DNA from: Gnetum montanum
Lineage: Eukaryota; Streptophyta; Gnetopsida; Gnetales; Gnetaceae
Assembly: GCA_015680685.1 (NCBI GenBank)
Contig: MNCI01024142.1
Span: forward strand, 3,460-67,459
DNA length: 64,000 bases
Direction of reading: 5' to 3'
Position numbers and translations under genes: made by a program. This document shows positions 45,850 to 57,990 of this stretch, in pieces (positions within the stretch are counted from its first letter, which is position 1; each line of letters starts with the position of its first letter). The notes under the pieces were generated by a model, which did no database searches, was not told the origin of the DNA, and saw only the letters and a program-made list of their open reading frames with translations.

Positions 45850-47344
45850 GATGTATGAACAAATGAGTGAAAATACTTACAGTCCTCTATCATCTACCCA
45901 CACCTCGTGGGCAGGGTAGATTGAGGCACTACAATTCCAGAGTGAAGTTCACATCATCAAGAGAGGCCTCTGGGACATTTGTAGCACTACTGCCCTTGGC
46001 ATTTTGTTGATCCTCCGAAAATGCCTTTGGGAATTTTGCTAACCTTCTAAAGCTTTTGCAACAATCGCCAACAGTATCAACCCCAAGTTGCACTAACAAC
46101 ATTACTAGCCTTGGGTATTTCATTATTGCTTGGATCTCTCATGGTTAACATAACCCTTTGGAACAATGGCAGCATTAGGGTCCCCATCATCTAGCCTACC
46201 TTGTCAGGCTCTTGCCATTTCTCAAGTACTTACCTCTAATGTTGCTATTGGAGCTTTTGCAGCTCTCTCACTCTAACACCTACATGGTGCTACAAGCTCT
46301 TGCAACTAGTCTAGCACTTGTGGCACTTGCAACACCCTCGCAACTAATAATTTACTCTCATCACATGTTATGTGGTTGTTTTCTTGTTTCCTCCATGTTG
46401 CGTTTGTAGGATGAAGCCTCAGAGGTAGTCGTGCAGGGACACATCTCATCTCGATGGCAAGACACCACATCACTCCGATGTGCATTATTGGGCTAGCTAA
46501 ACTACTCAAGAGTGCACATTCCTATTACCCCACTTTAGCCTACTTACATTTACCCCTTTTACCTTGCATTCTCCTACTTCCCTCTACATCACTAAGCTTG
46601 CAACCCCTCTAATGCACATGGCACCCACTTTGTGTCAACCCCAAAACCCATAGTGAATGTAACACAACTTGTCCTATGGGGAGCTTCTATAGGCTAGTTA
46701 AAGCCCAAGAGAATGTAATGCAACTCATCCCAGGGAGGAAGCACCTATCCTATAGATGCAACACAATAGCATTAAAGTAAGGCCCGTTAGGTGGCATGCA
46801 ATCCACCTAATGGAAAGCATCCTACAGCTAGCATCTTGCAATGTGTAGAACCCAAAGCAAGTTCACCTCGTAAAAAAAAGGAGGGTAAAATAAGTTCTTA
46901 AGAAAAACTAGCAGAGCTGCAATTTCACAACTGGTCTAACCCTAAATATGCATCGACCTTCTCACTAGCACTTAGATGAGAGGTCATAATTTTAGGGACA
47001 AATCATTCTGGTGCCATGGATGCTAACTCTCTTAGAAGCACTCCAATGAGAGGTCATTGTTTTAGTGATCAATTGCCTTGATGCCATGATCCCCATCAGT
47101 CGTGCTGACTTTGCATCTTCTAGCGACATGCATTAATTGCATCTCATTCCCTTATTACGTCTTAGCACACTCCCTACATCCTTTATCCCTAGCATACCAT
47201 TACCCTTAACACTCTTGAGCATGGTGGAGCAATATTCAATTAGGTACTGACAAGCAATGTTGATGCGAGGCTTACTATGATGTTTTATGTTCTTTTTCGA
47301 CATCTCTTAGGCCACTCCTTCAGATGTTAACAAAGAGAGGCTAA
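45850..47344. other. Unassigned 3' part of element D
   Basis: No gene was recognised between the repeat block and the 3' LTR. Short open frames on both strands have no family motif. The last bases before the LTR (ACAAAGAGAGGCTAA) could be the purine tract. Confidence 0.5.
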
Positions 47345-49028
47345 TAAAACACCACCAAATTTGGGCTCCTGGGGTCTTAACTACAAATTTAGCTAAGTGT
47401 TAAATCTTGGTAGATTTTTTCCAAGTGTTGAAACCATGCTCCCATTGTTGGGACTACATTTTAGAGCATAGTTAACGTAGTTGACATGGACAATGTAGAT
47501 TTCCAAAATTTTCCAACTATCAACAGTAGCTAAAAATTTTGTCTAGGTGTCCCGACTATGTGCACCCTACTGAGACTATGGTCTAGATAGTAGTCAATGT
47601 AGTCAGCCTTGGAACAACCAGTTTTGAAAATTTTCCTAAGTGCCAAGCTAAAGGCTATTGAGCATGGTTGGGATGGATGAAATAGTTTGGTAGATTTTCT
47701 ACCTTCCAAGCCCACGCTGCCTACTATGCTCTAAAGCACAATTAGCATATTATGCATGGGCATGTTATCTCTACCAATTTCCTCCAAGTGTCAGGGCTAT
47801 GCTCACACCTGTAGGACTACACACTAGAGCATAGTTAGCATAGCCTACATTGAGCATCATTTTCTAGTAATATTTGCCTAACTCCTGGGGCTACACTCTA
47901 GAGCATAGTCAACTTAGTTTGCCGAAATTGCCTCTAGAAGCCTTTAGAACTCAACATTGGCTTGCATCTTAGCTCCAACATTCCTTCAAAAAGTAAGATC
48001 AGCAGGTTTTGTCTCTTTTGCATCATCCATTTGCCCCTAAATTGTACTTACCCTCAACATCACTTCAGAGAGTGGGTAGCGTAGTCTTCAAATTGCATTG
48101 TTTTGCATTGTTGTCAAGTACATTGCAGTATGTTCGACACTCACACATGCAGTCTCAACAACATAGTCACAATTTGGCAATCTCACAAGGTCCATTGAAG
48201 CACACCAACAGAACACCATTTTGCTTCAGTGGGAGTGTAGTTAAGATTAGCATAGTCCTAGCTACCCTTCTACCATGTGGTGCATGATCTGGGATTCACA
48301 CTAACCCTAGCCCTATAAATACCCATGCACTTCACATTTTAGGGGTTGGCATTTTCATTTAGTAGTTGGCATTTTTGCATTGGCACTCTTGCACCTGAGC
48401 ACCCTTCACATCTTAACAAACTTTAGGACACCACCACACATCATTACACATTGCTATGACACTATTGTACATCGCCCAGCACACCACAAGCCACTATAGC
48501 TTGCAGGACACCATAGCAACCAACCCAACAGGCTTAAACTCCATAGCAAACATTAATTCTTCATAGCCAAACATCCTGAGACTGTGACTACACTCGCTGA
48601 CTATGCCTATTGTACACCATGTACCTCCTAAAGTTTCCTTTGCAATTAACTATGCTTCCCCTGTATGGGACGATTCCTTTTCTTTCTTGCTCATATTCTG
48701 TATATTTTTCGTATTTTCCTTACATTTTAGCATTCTACTCGCACTTTGGACTATTCAAGGACATATTCATGTGTTTACATCCTCGTTCTCATGTTCGAAA
48801 TCTCTACTACACTCACACCTACGAACACCGCAAAAATTGTAAAACATTTCATCCCCCTTGACTTCCATTTCGTCATAACACCTGTAAGTCCCAGATTGAT
48901 TGACAAGACCATTCTAGGCATCCTACCTCCATTTTTTGATAGGCCCTTATGTGGAAGTGTGATCAAGACTATGTGACCATGGATCTCTTGGTGTCCTGTT
49001 ACAACCTTCGATGTTTCTAGTCAGTACA
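47345..49028 (+). repeat. Element D 3' LTR
   Basis: This 1,684 bp LTR pairs with 29,268-30,935. Its TATA CCTATAAATACC is near 48,311. AGAGCATAGT words recur from 47,465 to 47,915. It ends CAGTACA followed by GGTGG. Confidence 0.9.
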
Positions 49029-49042
49029 GGTGGTTGAGAAGA

Positions 49043-51898
49043 TCAAATAGTCCTAGGTGGTGAAGGTTCTTGAGGTTCTGAAGGACCTTTGCTAGCTTTG
49101 GCCATGTGTTGTGGTTGATGGGACTATGGTTGTCCTATTATAGGTGCAACCTTTGGTGGAGGGAAAAATGTATCTAGTAATGCCTTCATCTTCTCCTCCT
49201 TACACTAAGGATCATTCTCAGTCCATGTGTCATCACCAATGTGGGCTTGAATGGGGATATACCATAGATAAAACATTAATGGCAATAACTCCTTAACATT
49301 GACAAACTAGGTAGTGAACTATTTGCATTTGATATCAAATGCCTTTACTGCATTTTGCAGCTCCTAGTAGTCATTCATCCTTCTATCCAAGTTCTTGGTG
49401 GTAGATCTTTGATCAGTGTATTTTCCCTTGAGAACTTTGAGTTTAGTGTTTGTAGCTGCAAGATTTTTCTTGGTGTCTCTATAATGCTTGAACTCAACCT
49501 CATACAACATGTACAACAAGTATGAGCTAGCCACCTACTTCTCTAGTTTTGATCATGGTCATCTTACAGTCAACATAGCTAGATTTGCATATTAAAGATT
49601 GGCAAGCTTCATGTATCCTATCATCTCCTCAATTTGCAACTCCTTCGTGTAGATTTCTACCTTTTTACAGGCATCTATCCCATCAATGATAAGCTACCAA
49701 ACTTCTCTTCCATACTAGAGTTGTTGGAAGGTTTCATTTACTTTTGCCTTCACCAACTAGACATGCTTTTCATTCACTTATTTCTATAAATCAAGTTGAT
49801 CTCTGTAATGATCTTTGACACTCTTAAATTTGAGAGCCTTTGATTTCCAGGTGGCTACCTCAATTGTAGTTTTTTGGTAAAGGGCACATACCTCCTTCAT
49901 GAAGAGGTTTCTATTTTCAACTATAAATCTCCTTAACTCTATGTTTGCTCTAGCCAGTTGCTCCTATTATTGATGGATGTATTTGGTTAACTATTATTTA
50001 TGCTCATCAATATTTCATAGGTGATGGTTCTCTGTGGTTAATTGGTCATTCTCTTAGCGGGTCAAATCCAAGGCCTTTTGGATTTTATGCTAGGTAGCCT
50101 CTACCAAGGATTGATAGAACATCATCATCTCCATTGTACCCTCAACCCCTTTTAGTATGGTGTAAAGCTATTTAAGAGCTTCATCTCTTGTCAATGCTAG
50201 GTTGAGAAATGTAGGGTCGGTAATTTGGGCTCTTAATTTCAACAACTTTAATAACCAAGTGTTCATTTAGCTCCTTGATTGTTTCGAGTTGCCCCTCCAA
50301 GAGAATGTTTTTAACCCTTACCTCTAGCCAGCTCTTATTAGGCTACAATCATAGTATCCAAAAGATCAAAGAAATTCTAAAGTGGTTACTTAGTTTCCAC
50401 CAATTAGTCTAACAATTCTTGATGTTGTGCTACACTTATTTTGTTGCTTGTGATTCTTTCAAACATTTGCACATCTTTGAGTGTAGTGATGTTTGGTACA
50501 AATGCCACAAGTGCATTGACAGTTTCAACTATTCTATCAGCAACTACCTTTGCTATTATCTTCTATCCTTAGTATTGCATCACTAGTACTATTTCCTCCT
50601 CACCTTCCTCCAAGCACACTAAGAAGGTCACGGCATTCCCAAAGATTTCTAGGAGTGATTGATGTTCTACGAGAGATACCATGACCTCTCTAATAATAGG
50701 ATTCAACCTTGTGGATAACTATGTTCTTAGGGCTGAGAAAATGGATCCAACTCCTTCCATCAAGCTAATTGTTCAGAACACCTCATTTAGGTGACTCATT
50801 ATTGGTCGATACATAGATGGGTCCTTGTCACTTGTTCCTACTCATTCCTCTTGTTTGCTCAAGAGCCATTCTCAGTATTTGTACAACCATTGGGATGTTG
50901 TAGCTATGCCCAACATAATTGTTTGAGTGGTAGGTGAAGGTGGTGGCTACTGCTTCTCTTCTTGAATGGTCATTGTAGGCATCTTATCTTTCATCATCTC
51001 CACCTAATTAGCAGTTAAAGCATGTCTAACAGCATTGGTTGAATAATGAACTATTCCTCCCCTTTGACAGAGTTTTCTAATGATGCATGGGAAGGGGAGT
51101 GCCTTCCTTAAACATTCATTTTCTTTAAATCACTTCTCCATCTTTAGATATATCAATTGTGGAAGGTTTATAGGGAATCTCCCACTAAGAACAGCACATA
51201 CACGAGCAAAAAAAGCAGTGATTTTGTTGGCCCTCACTATAGGATTTAGGTGAAAGGTCACAATATTGTCGTGGATCCTTTCTGCTAGTGCGAGTGTGTC
51301 AAACCCCTTACGGTTGATACTACCATAGCACCATCGCATCCATTCTTTCTTGATGCTAAGGTTTGCCTATATAAGAATCTCAGCGAGATTTGCCCCTATC
51401 TCTGGTAACCCAAGCATTTTATTAATGGCCTGCATTGAGTAGGACACTAAGATATCCTTGATTTTGACCATTGAACAAGCTTTCTTGTTATTTCAAAATA
51501 AAAATGTCTCTCCCATGTACCACTCCTTGGTGAAAGTGATGATTGGCCACATGGGAGAGGCCATTAGTTGGTCTTGTACTTCTTTAGGTGCCTACTCTAG
51601 AAGAGGGACAAAGTTTAACTCCTAGAGCACTATTTTGATTTAGGTAGGCTTCTATCAAGGTCATCTCAAGGTTTTCTTATTGGGCTAGTACATCATCCCA
51701 ATGAAAATGTTCTATTGCTATTGCTAGTTTTGGAATCTGACAAAAAGATTTCACTTCAGCCTCTTCCCTATGAGGACCTGTGGTGTGGGCTGCAAGTGGT
51801 TCTTTTTAGGCTTGTTCTTGGCCCCTTCCCATTATAGGTTGTTTCTCCCTTAATTCAAGCAGTCCTTCTTCTTGCATGTATTTCCCTTTCAATGCCAT
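49043..51898 (-). pseudogene. Element A third ORF (about 950 codons, coiled-coil protein)
   Basis: It is homologous to the third ORFs of B and C and 2,856 bp long. ATG 51,898 (MALKGKYMQEEG) directly follows a CGCAG acceptor. Recognisable parts are LNPIVRANKITAFFARVCAVLSG (51,130-51,339), the helix-rich region at 49,700-50,350, and the tail CKEEKMKALLDTF and GPSEPQEP before TGA at 49,043-49,045. Many TAG codons and shifts interrupt it. Element D inserted four bases beyond the shared GATC after this stop. The role is unknown. The near-identical length of three copies argues that the whole reading frame was once selected. Confidence 0.78.
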
Positions 51899-52210
51899 CT
51901 GCGGTCACAACACATCCATGGATTAGTAGATGTAATGTGTAACTTTAAATTTTGAATACCTTCTCTTGTTAGTTAGTTACACTTCACTAAGGTTGAACCA
52001 TGGCAAATTGGTTATTTTATTATTATTTTACTAACTATTTATTAATTATTTATCGTAAAAGTCACCAAAACATGTTTGAAAGGTTTAACCCTTGTAATTT
52101 GGTGTTTAATAATTGATTTCTTAGTTAAACATTTTTGGGAGTTAGAAAAATGGTAAAATTTTTTTTTATCAAAAATGTCACATTTATGGCCCCCACAATT
52201 AAGAGCCTAC
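51899..52210 (-). other. Leader intron of A third ORF
   Basis: The minus-strand donor CTGGAG/GTAGGCTC has its GT at 52,209-52,210. The acceptor GTGACCGCAG ends at 51,899 and abuts ATG. Its length is 312 bp, against 309 bp in B. Confidence 0.7.
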
Positions 52211-52354
52211 CTCCAGTAGTTATAGGGTTAAAGAATGGAGTGATTTGGATAAATCATTAGGAAGTTACGGGCTCTAGAACATTATGGGCTCTAAAAATTT
52301 GAAAAACTCCCTTGGCATTTATGAAAAAATATGAAAATTTCAAATTGAGGTCAT

Positions 52355-52460
52355 GCATATATATACTATTTTTCCACTACGTTGACAAGGCCATATATAC
52401 AGGGCCTCGTATACACATTTGCTCCATCTACAAGGCCTCGTATACGAAGCCTGTAGGGAA
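52355..52460 (-). promoter_or_regulatory. Internal promoter module of element A
   Basis: On the minus strand CGTATACGAGGCC, GTGTATACGAGGCC and TATATATGGCC words (52,390-52,460) precede AGTATATATATGCATG (TATA at 52,355-52,367). The intron donor is about 150 bp downstream, as in B and C. Confidence 0.62.
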
Positions 52461-52469
52461 AATCTTCAA

Positions 52470-53900
52470 ATTTGAATCTCTTAAAAAATAAAAAGAATTT
52501 TTCAATAAATTTGGGGTCCATTGATCCCAAAAAATCCAAGAATATGATGAAATCATTGAATAGGGTCTTTGAAAGCTCAAAAATTTAAAAATTTGATGGA
52601 GAATGTGTTTATTGAACAAAATATGTAAAAGAGCACATGGTTTGATGTAGAAGATGGATGTATGAAAAATTCTGATTGCAAGAATGCCTAAAGATAAGGT
52701 GCTTAATGAACCCAACTAAGAGAGATGCAAGTGGGTCCTCCTCATAGTAGGCATATGCCTTGTTTGCCCCTACATAACCTTAACCTAAGGAGTTTGTGAA
52801 CCCCATAGGCGATTAATAATCAATAGAAGTTAAGGATTAAAACCCAAAATATTCTACCAAAGAATTCAAGTACATTAGACCAAGATACTAAATCAAGAAC
52901 ATAAACACTAGTAGTGATGTGAGTTATGAATAGCATAGATGGATGATGAAGAAGGTGGAATGGAATCCTGAATTCAGGTTATAAGAAGTCCCTTGTGGAG
53001 TTTTGTTTTAAATGACTTGAGAAGATCCATTTGTATTCTAGACCAAAACCATCCTCTTTTAGTAACTTTGCATTGTCACTCCAAGATCAATCCATTCCCA
53101 TAAGACACAAGAGTGCTCCCACAAAACAACCACCTTTCCATAAAGAGAAGAAAAAAGAAGTAGGAAGTGAGAGAGAGCCTTAGTTAGAGGGGACCTTCAA
53201 GCATAGGTAACATGTCTTTCTAGTCCCATAACTAGTGCTTGTAGCCCGTTTATTTGTCCAAGGGATGTGCTTTGAATTCCCATCATGTTTTTTTTTTTTT
53301 TTTNATAGAGTTTTTGAATGGGTGAATGTCATGGACTCACTACCTATTCCATGAAAAATAAATCATGTCTTAGCCGTCAATACAAAAATTTAGAAATAGA
53401 AATCAAACATTAGCAAATGAAACATTAAGCAAAAACCAACATTAGTAACAACTACAACACCACTGTATCCTGTTGGCATAAAACACGTTTATTAACAAAA
53501 ATTAGAATATCATACTAAAATAAACTAGAATATATAAGAAAGTGTAAAATACTTAAGAAATATCTAAATGTACTAATGATTATGTAAAACAAAAAATGGT
53601 GTAAAATAGAAAAACATTTGAAAATCAAAATGGTGTAAAATAAACAAGCTATAAACACAAAAATGTGTAAAACTAAAAATAGAAAAATTGAGAAGCCACA
53701 TGGAAGATTAATATGGATGGCCATCTCCCCCATGACTGTGTTGGAAGAAGGAGATTTGAAAAATTGAATGTACTTATCCATCCATTGAGGTATTTGTTGC
53801 ACTAGCTTACCTTGGCTCGTGGAAAGGATTTACCTGTTGGATGTTGACCAGCTATTTTTTATTTAGGCTCTCAAGTTTGTATATGATCATGGCCCTAGAA
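52470..53900 (-). other. Non-coding stretch between integrase and internal promoter (A)
   Basis: No gene was recognised. It aligns by position and partly by sequence with B 6,810-8,470. One hairpin-module copy is cut by a long T run and an N at 53,304, so a second copy may be missing from the assembly. Confidence 0.55.
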
Positions 53901-55060
53901 GGAAAGGTTTAATCAATTATATAAGGCCCTTCTCACAATGTTTGAAATTTGGTTTTCTGAGGTACGTGTCTAGGATTCCAATAGAGAACCCTATCTCTTG
54001 GTTGAAATTTCACTTTTTGTATTCTAAGGTCATTGTTTGCTAAATGCCTTGTGCACTTCATTCAAGGATATGGCTACTAATTACTTTTTGTCTAGCACAT
54101 TTAGGTTGATCAATCTTTCTTTTTGTGTGAGACTTATGTCAAGGTCTAGGTCACAGGCTTTTGAGAGTGTATGAAGCTCAAATTGAATTGGAAGCATTAG
54201 AATTTTTCCATACAACAAGTCATAGGGAGAGTAGCAAATAGGGAGTTTTCATGTTAAGTAGTAGGACTAAAGAGCATCATTGAGTTTTATCCTCTAGTCT
54301 CTCATAAATTTGCTAGTAGTTCTTTTTAGAATCTTTGTGATCTCTCTATTACTCATCTTTACTTGAACGTTGGCTCAGGGATGATAGGGTGTTGTTAATT
54401 TATGTTCAACCCCCAAGAATTACATGATTTTTCGACAAGTGGCACATGTAAAATGGGTTCCATTTTTAAAAATCAGTGCATGTGGCACCTCAAATGTATT
54501 TACAACATTTTGTCATACAAATCGAGAAGCAGTAAATGATGTACAGTCAATGACAGCTATTGCTTCTACCCATTTGCTATGGTAGTCAATATATATGCCT
54601 TCCCATTAGACATGGATGTGATGGGAGCCATGAAGCCAATGCCCTATATGTCAAAGGGCTCTAGTGGTTGAATCCACTATTGAGGACCTTTCATTCATGT
54701 GGTCATCCCACCATCTTATTGACAATGCTCATAGGATCGAAAAAAATTAGTGGATGTTCTTGAAGATTATGGACCAATAGTATCCTACCATTAGGATTTT
54801 TATGGCCTTGCATCTCCTAGCATCATGACCTGCATAATGGTCTTCATGAGCATCTTGGAGAACTTGCAATTGATCTACATTAGGGACACACCAACAAACC
54901 AGGTCATCAACACACACCTTGTAAAGGTATCCATTGATTTTCATGAAGTGCTTAGCCCAATGAAGAGACGTTTGTTTCTTCTTGTGGTCCAAATCTTGTG
55001 GCATCTTCTGAGTGAGAAGACAAGTGAGAAATCCATCATTCCATTTTGGTTTTATGGGAA
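53900..55060 (-). pseudogene. pol: Element A integrase region of pol
   Basis: On the minus strand the open piece 54,747-55,004 contains KHFMKINGYLYKVCVDDLV, HEDHYAGHDARR and YYWSIIFKNIH, the zinc-domain part. The remainder matches B and C integrase in scattered frames down to about 53,900 (for example the stretch before HRKVKFQPRD-like sequence near 54,020). The catalytic core is too broken to score residues. It is followed by the non-coding stretch of A. Confidence 0.72.
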
Positions 55061-55159
55061 TTTATTCATTTATTATAGTGAAAAAAAGGAGTTCATCAAG
55101 AAATAGATCAAATAATGAACTTTTCTCCCCTTTGTTATCCCATTGTAATTGAGACAAGT

Positions 55160-56640
55160 GATTAGTGACCACATTCTCAATCCCCTTTTGATCTACCATT
55201 GTAAGATCAAACTCCTATAAGATCATCAGCTACTGTATGACACAGGGGCTTACCATTGGCTTGTTCATGAGGAAGTGGATGGCACTATGATCAATGTGCA
55301 CAAAAAATTTATATCTAAGAACATGGTGCCAAAAATGTTCTAGAGCATACACCATTGTCATCAGTTCTTTTTCTATGTTGGTGTAATTTAGTTGTGCACC
55401 CAAAATGCCTTGACTTGAATAGTGGATGCAATATGAATGTTTCTTATTATCCAACTGCATAAGTATGATCCCAAAGATGTAGTTAGATGCATCTATCATG
55501 ATATGGAATGGTGTAGACTAGTCAGGTGCTCATAGAATTGGAGTCTCTACGAGCTTCTATTTGAGGCTCTGGAATGCATTTTCACATTCCTTGGTCTACA
55601 TGAATGAAGCATCTTTCTTTGTTAGCTCAACCAACAATTTTGCAATCTTAGAGAAATTCTCTATGAATTGTTAGTAGTAACTAATGTGTCCAAGGAACGA
55701 CTGAACATCTTTGATGGTTTTTAGTTGATAAGTAATTCCTTGGATGACCCTTATCTTTTTAGGATCTACCTCAATCCCTTACTATGAAATTTGTTGCCCC
55801 AATACAATGCCCTCTTAGACTATGAGATGGCTCTTTTACTAATTGAGTTGTAGCTTTATTTCCACACATCTTTTTAGTACTTGCTCAAGGTGGTCTAAGG
55901 CATGCTCGAATGTAGCACTATAAGTGAAGAAGTCATCCATGAAGACTTTCACTTTGCTATCTATTTACTACTAAACAATACTTAAGACCAAGCATTGGAA
56001 AGTGGCCAGAGCATTACATAGACCAAAAAGCATCTTGTGATATGCAAAGGTCCCTCAAGGAGTTGTGAATGTTGTTTTGGCCTGATCTTCTAGTGTAATC
56101 TAGACTTGGTTATAACCACTATAACCATCTAGAAAACTATAATAGCAATGTCTAGAAATGGTGTCTAACACCTAATCAATGAATGGCAACAAAAAATGAT
56201 CTTTGAATGTTGCCATGTTTAACAATATGAAGTCAATGCAAACCTGTCATTTTCCACCTCTCTTTGGCACTATGACTAGTAGAGTGATCCACTTGCTATC
56301 CACAATGGGGTATATGAACCCTACCTAAAGGAGATACTTACTTTCCTCCTTGATAATTTGTTTCAATTTTTGGTTTAATTGTCATTGTGGTTTCTTCCTT
56401 GGCTTCATGGATGGATCAATGTAAATGCAATGCTAGTATATCCACAAATCAATTCCAGTGAGTTTTAGATATGACCAAGAAAAGGTTTTTGATCATTTAT
56501 TTACCACTTTCAACAGTTTTGCTTTCTATTTAGGAGCAAGTTTGGCATTGAGTATGACCAACTTTCCATTTTTTAAGAATGCATATTCTAGGCTGACAAG
56601 TAAAGTTTTCAGCTCTAAGGGCTTCTATTTAAAATTCTTA
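55160..56640 (-). pseudogene. pol: Element A reverse transcriptase and RNase H region of pol
   Basis: On the minus strand RT shows KVFMDDFFTYS with FMDD at 55,932-55,943, and EDQAKTTFTT, where the glutamine is kept as CAG. RNase H (55,230-55,499) shows IDASNYIFGIILMQLD, IEKELMTMVYALEHF and HIDHSAIHFLMNKPMVSP. Several frameshifts and stops interrupt the N-terminal half of RT. The assignment rests on alignment with C. Confidence 0.83.
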
Positions 56641-56829
56641 AGGATCTCTAACTCTCCCCATTAGCATTTTCATCATTAGAGAGCTAGTGATAAACTTCCT
56701 CTTTTTCATCCATGCCTATGACATAGGCATATGTTAGGTTCTTAGCAGATTCTATTAACATTGTGCTACTATTAGAATTAGCGGTCAACCATTGGGTTCC
56801 CTCTTATTTTGTGGCTACTACATATAGAC

Positions 56830-57990
56830 ATCTTTGAATATCTACTGCTTGTGCACTTGCATGTAGAAATACATTCTTATTTCACTACCCAGAGTTTTTG
56901 CACAAAATTGCACCCTATATTGCTATACGTGATGCATGGAACTCAGCTCTTCTCGATTTTTCTTTAATATCTTAAGGGAAAGATCTCTGATGCCCATTCT
57001 TACATCAATAGTGCTTAGCCATGCCATTCCCATAGTGATTAGGAAGTCCCCCTTTCAGTTTTCAACCTTAATTACCAAGAAATCGATAGGATATGACCAC
57101 CCATAGACAATGGTTATAATGTCTTCAACCAATCCCAACAGAATAATGATGGACTAGTCTATCGATTCAAATCTAATATTTCTCTTCTTAAGAGGAAACA
57201 AGTTCCAAACAATATAAATCTCATGAGATATCAAATTTTCACTAGAAGTGGAGTCAAAAAGAGCCTTACATGGTTCATTCCCAACAATCTGTAAATAGAT
57301 AAGGGGACTTCCAGGATTAGCTAGTTTGTTGTAAGGTTTCCAACCTGAATCTAATTAATTATGACATGGGTGAGCATAATAGTATGGATTTTGAATAGCA
57401 TTTTTTTTCAAGGGAACCCAATGGAATGATTTATAGAGGATGAAGCAGGAGTAGGGTGATTAGCCACCTAAGTCTATGGCTTAGTAGGAGTATTGGGTAG
57501 GAAGAAGGAACTTTTACAAGCATGAGGTCCTAAACCCCTTGGTTGATGAATCGGTTGTAGATTGATAGCCTTGGTAGCATTACATTACTGTGGCTGGGTT
57601 GGAAGTTCACCCCACATAGATCAAGTAAGCAATAGTTGGGTTGAGGGTGGAGGAATAGGTGCAATGACCACAGGAGGATAAGGATGAAATGTGGCATCTC
57701 TCATAGAATATGGAGAATGAGCTCTACAATGTTCAAGAGGGTAGTAGTGATACTAGAAGGAAGAAGTGTGAGTGGAAGAGTCACATGGAGACAGTGGTTG
57801 CTAAACATAATAACCATATGAATCTGGTTGCCTATAAGAGTATTACTACCTTGGTGGTGGAATCCCCCATGACCGTGGTTGGTGCCACTGTTAGTATCAC
57901 TCATACGGTTGCAGTAGTGCTTCACTTGGATAATATTGCTACTATTGATGGAACTACCTAGGGTCTCCTTGAGGATAAGGCAACCTTCTA
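56830..57990 (-). pseudogene. pol: Element A protease and linker
   Basis: The active-site region on the minus strand reads EPCKALFDSTSSENLIS, with catalytic Asp at 57,253-57,255 and DST where C has DSG. Downstream are LLGLVEDI, YGWSYPIDFLVIKVEN and the box LITMGMAWLS. Above it, to 57,990, is the Tyr/Pro/Gln-rich linker with many TAG codons (RRLPYPQGD). It would have processed Gag-Pol. Confidence 0.75.

Larger units (their letters stand above)
29268..49028 (+). mobile_element. Element D: large Tat/Ogre-like LTR retrotransposon
   Basis: Two LTRs (29,268-30,935; 47,345-49,028) and GGTGG target duplications bound 19.8 kb inserted just after the stop of A's third ORF. Order: LTR, leader, gag, protease (to about 35,198), a 6.5 kb interval with an antisense multi-exon gene, RT, RNase H, a second RNase H typical of the Tat lineage, integrase (to about 45,290), 30 bp tandem repeats, an unassigned stretch, LTR. 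The gag zinc motif, the RT block DDFPFPSIDQLVD and the second RNase H are the Tat/Ogre signatures. All coding regions are broken. Confidence 0.9.
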
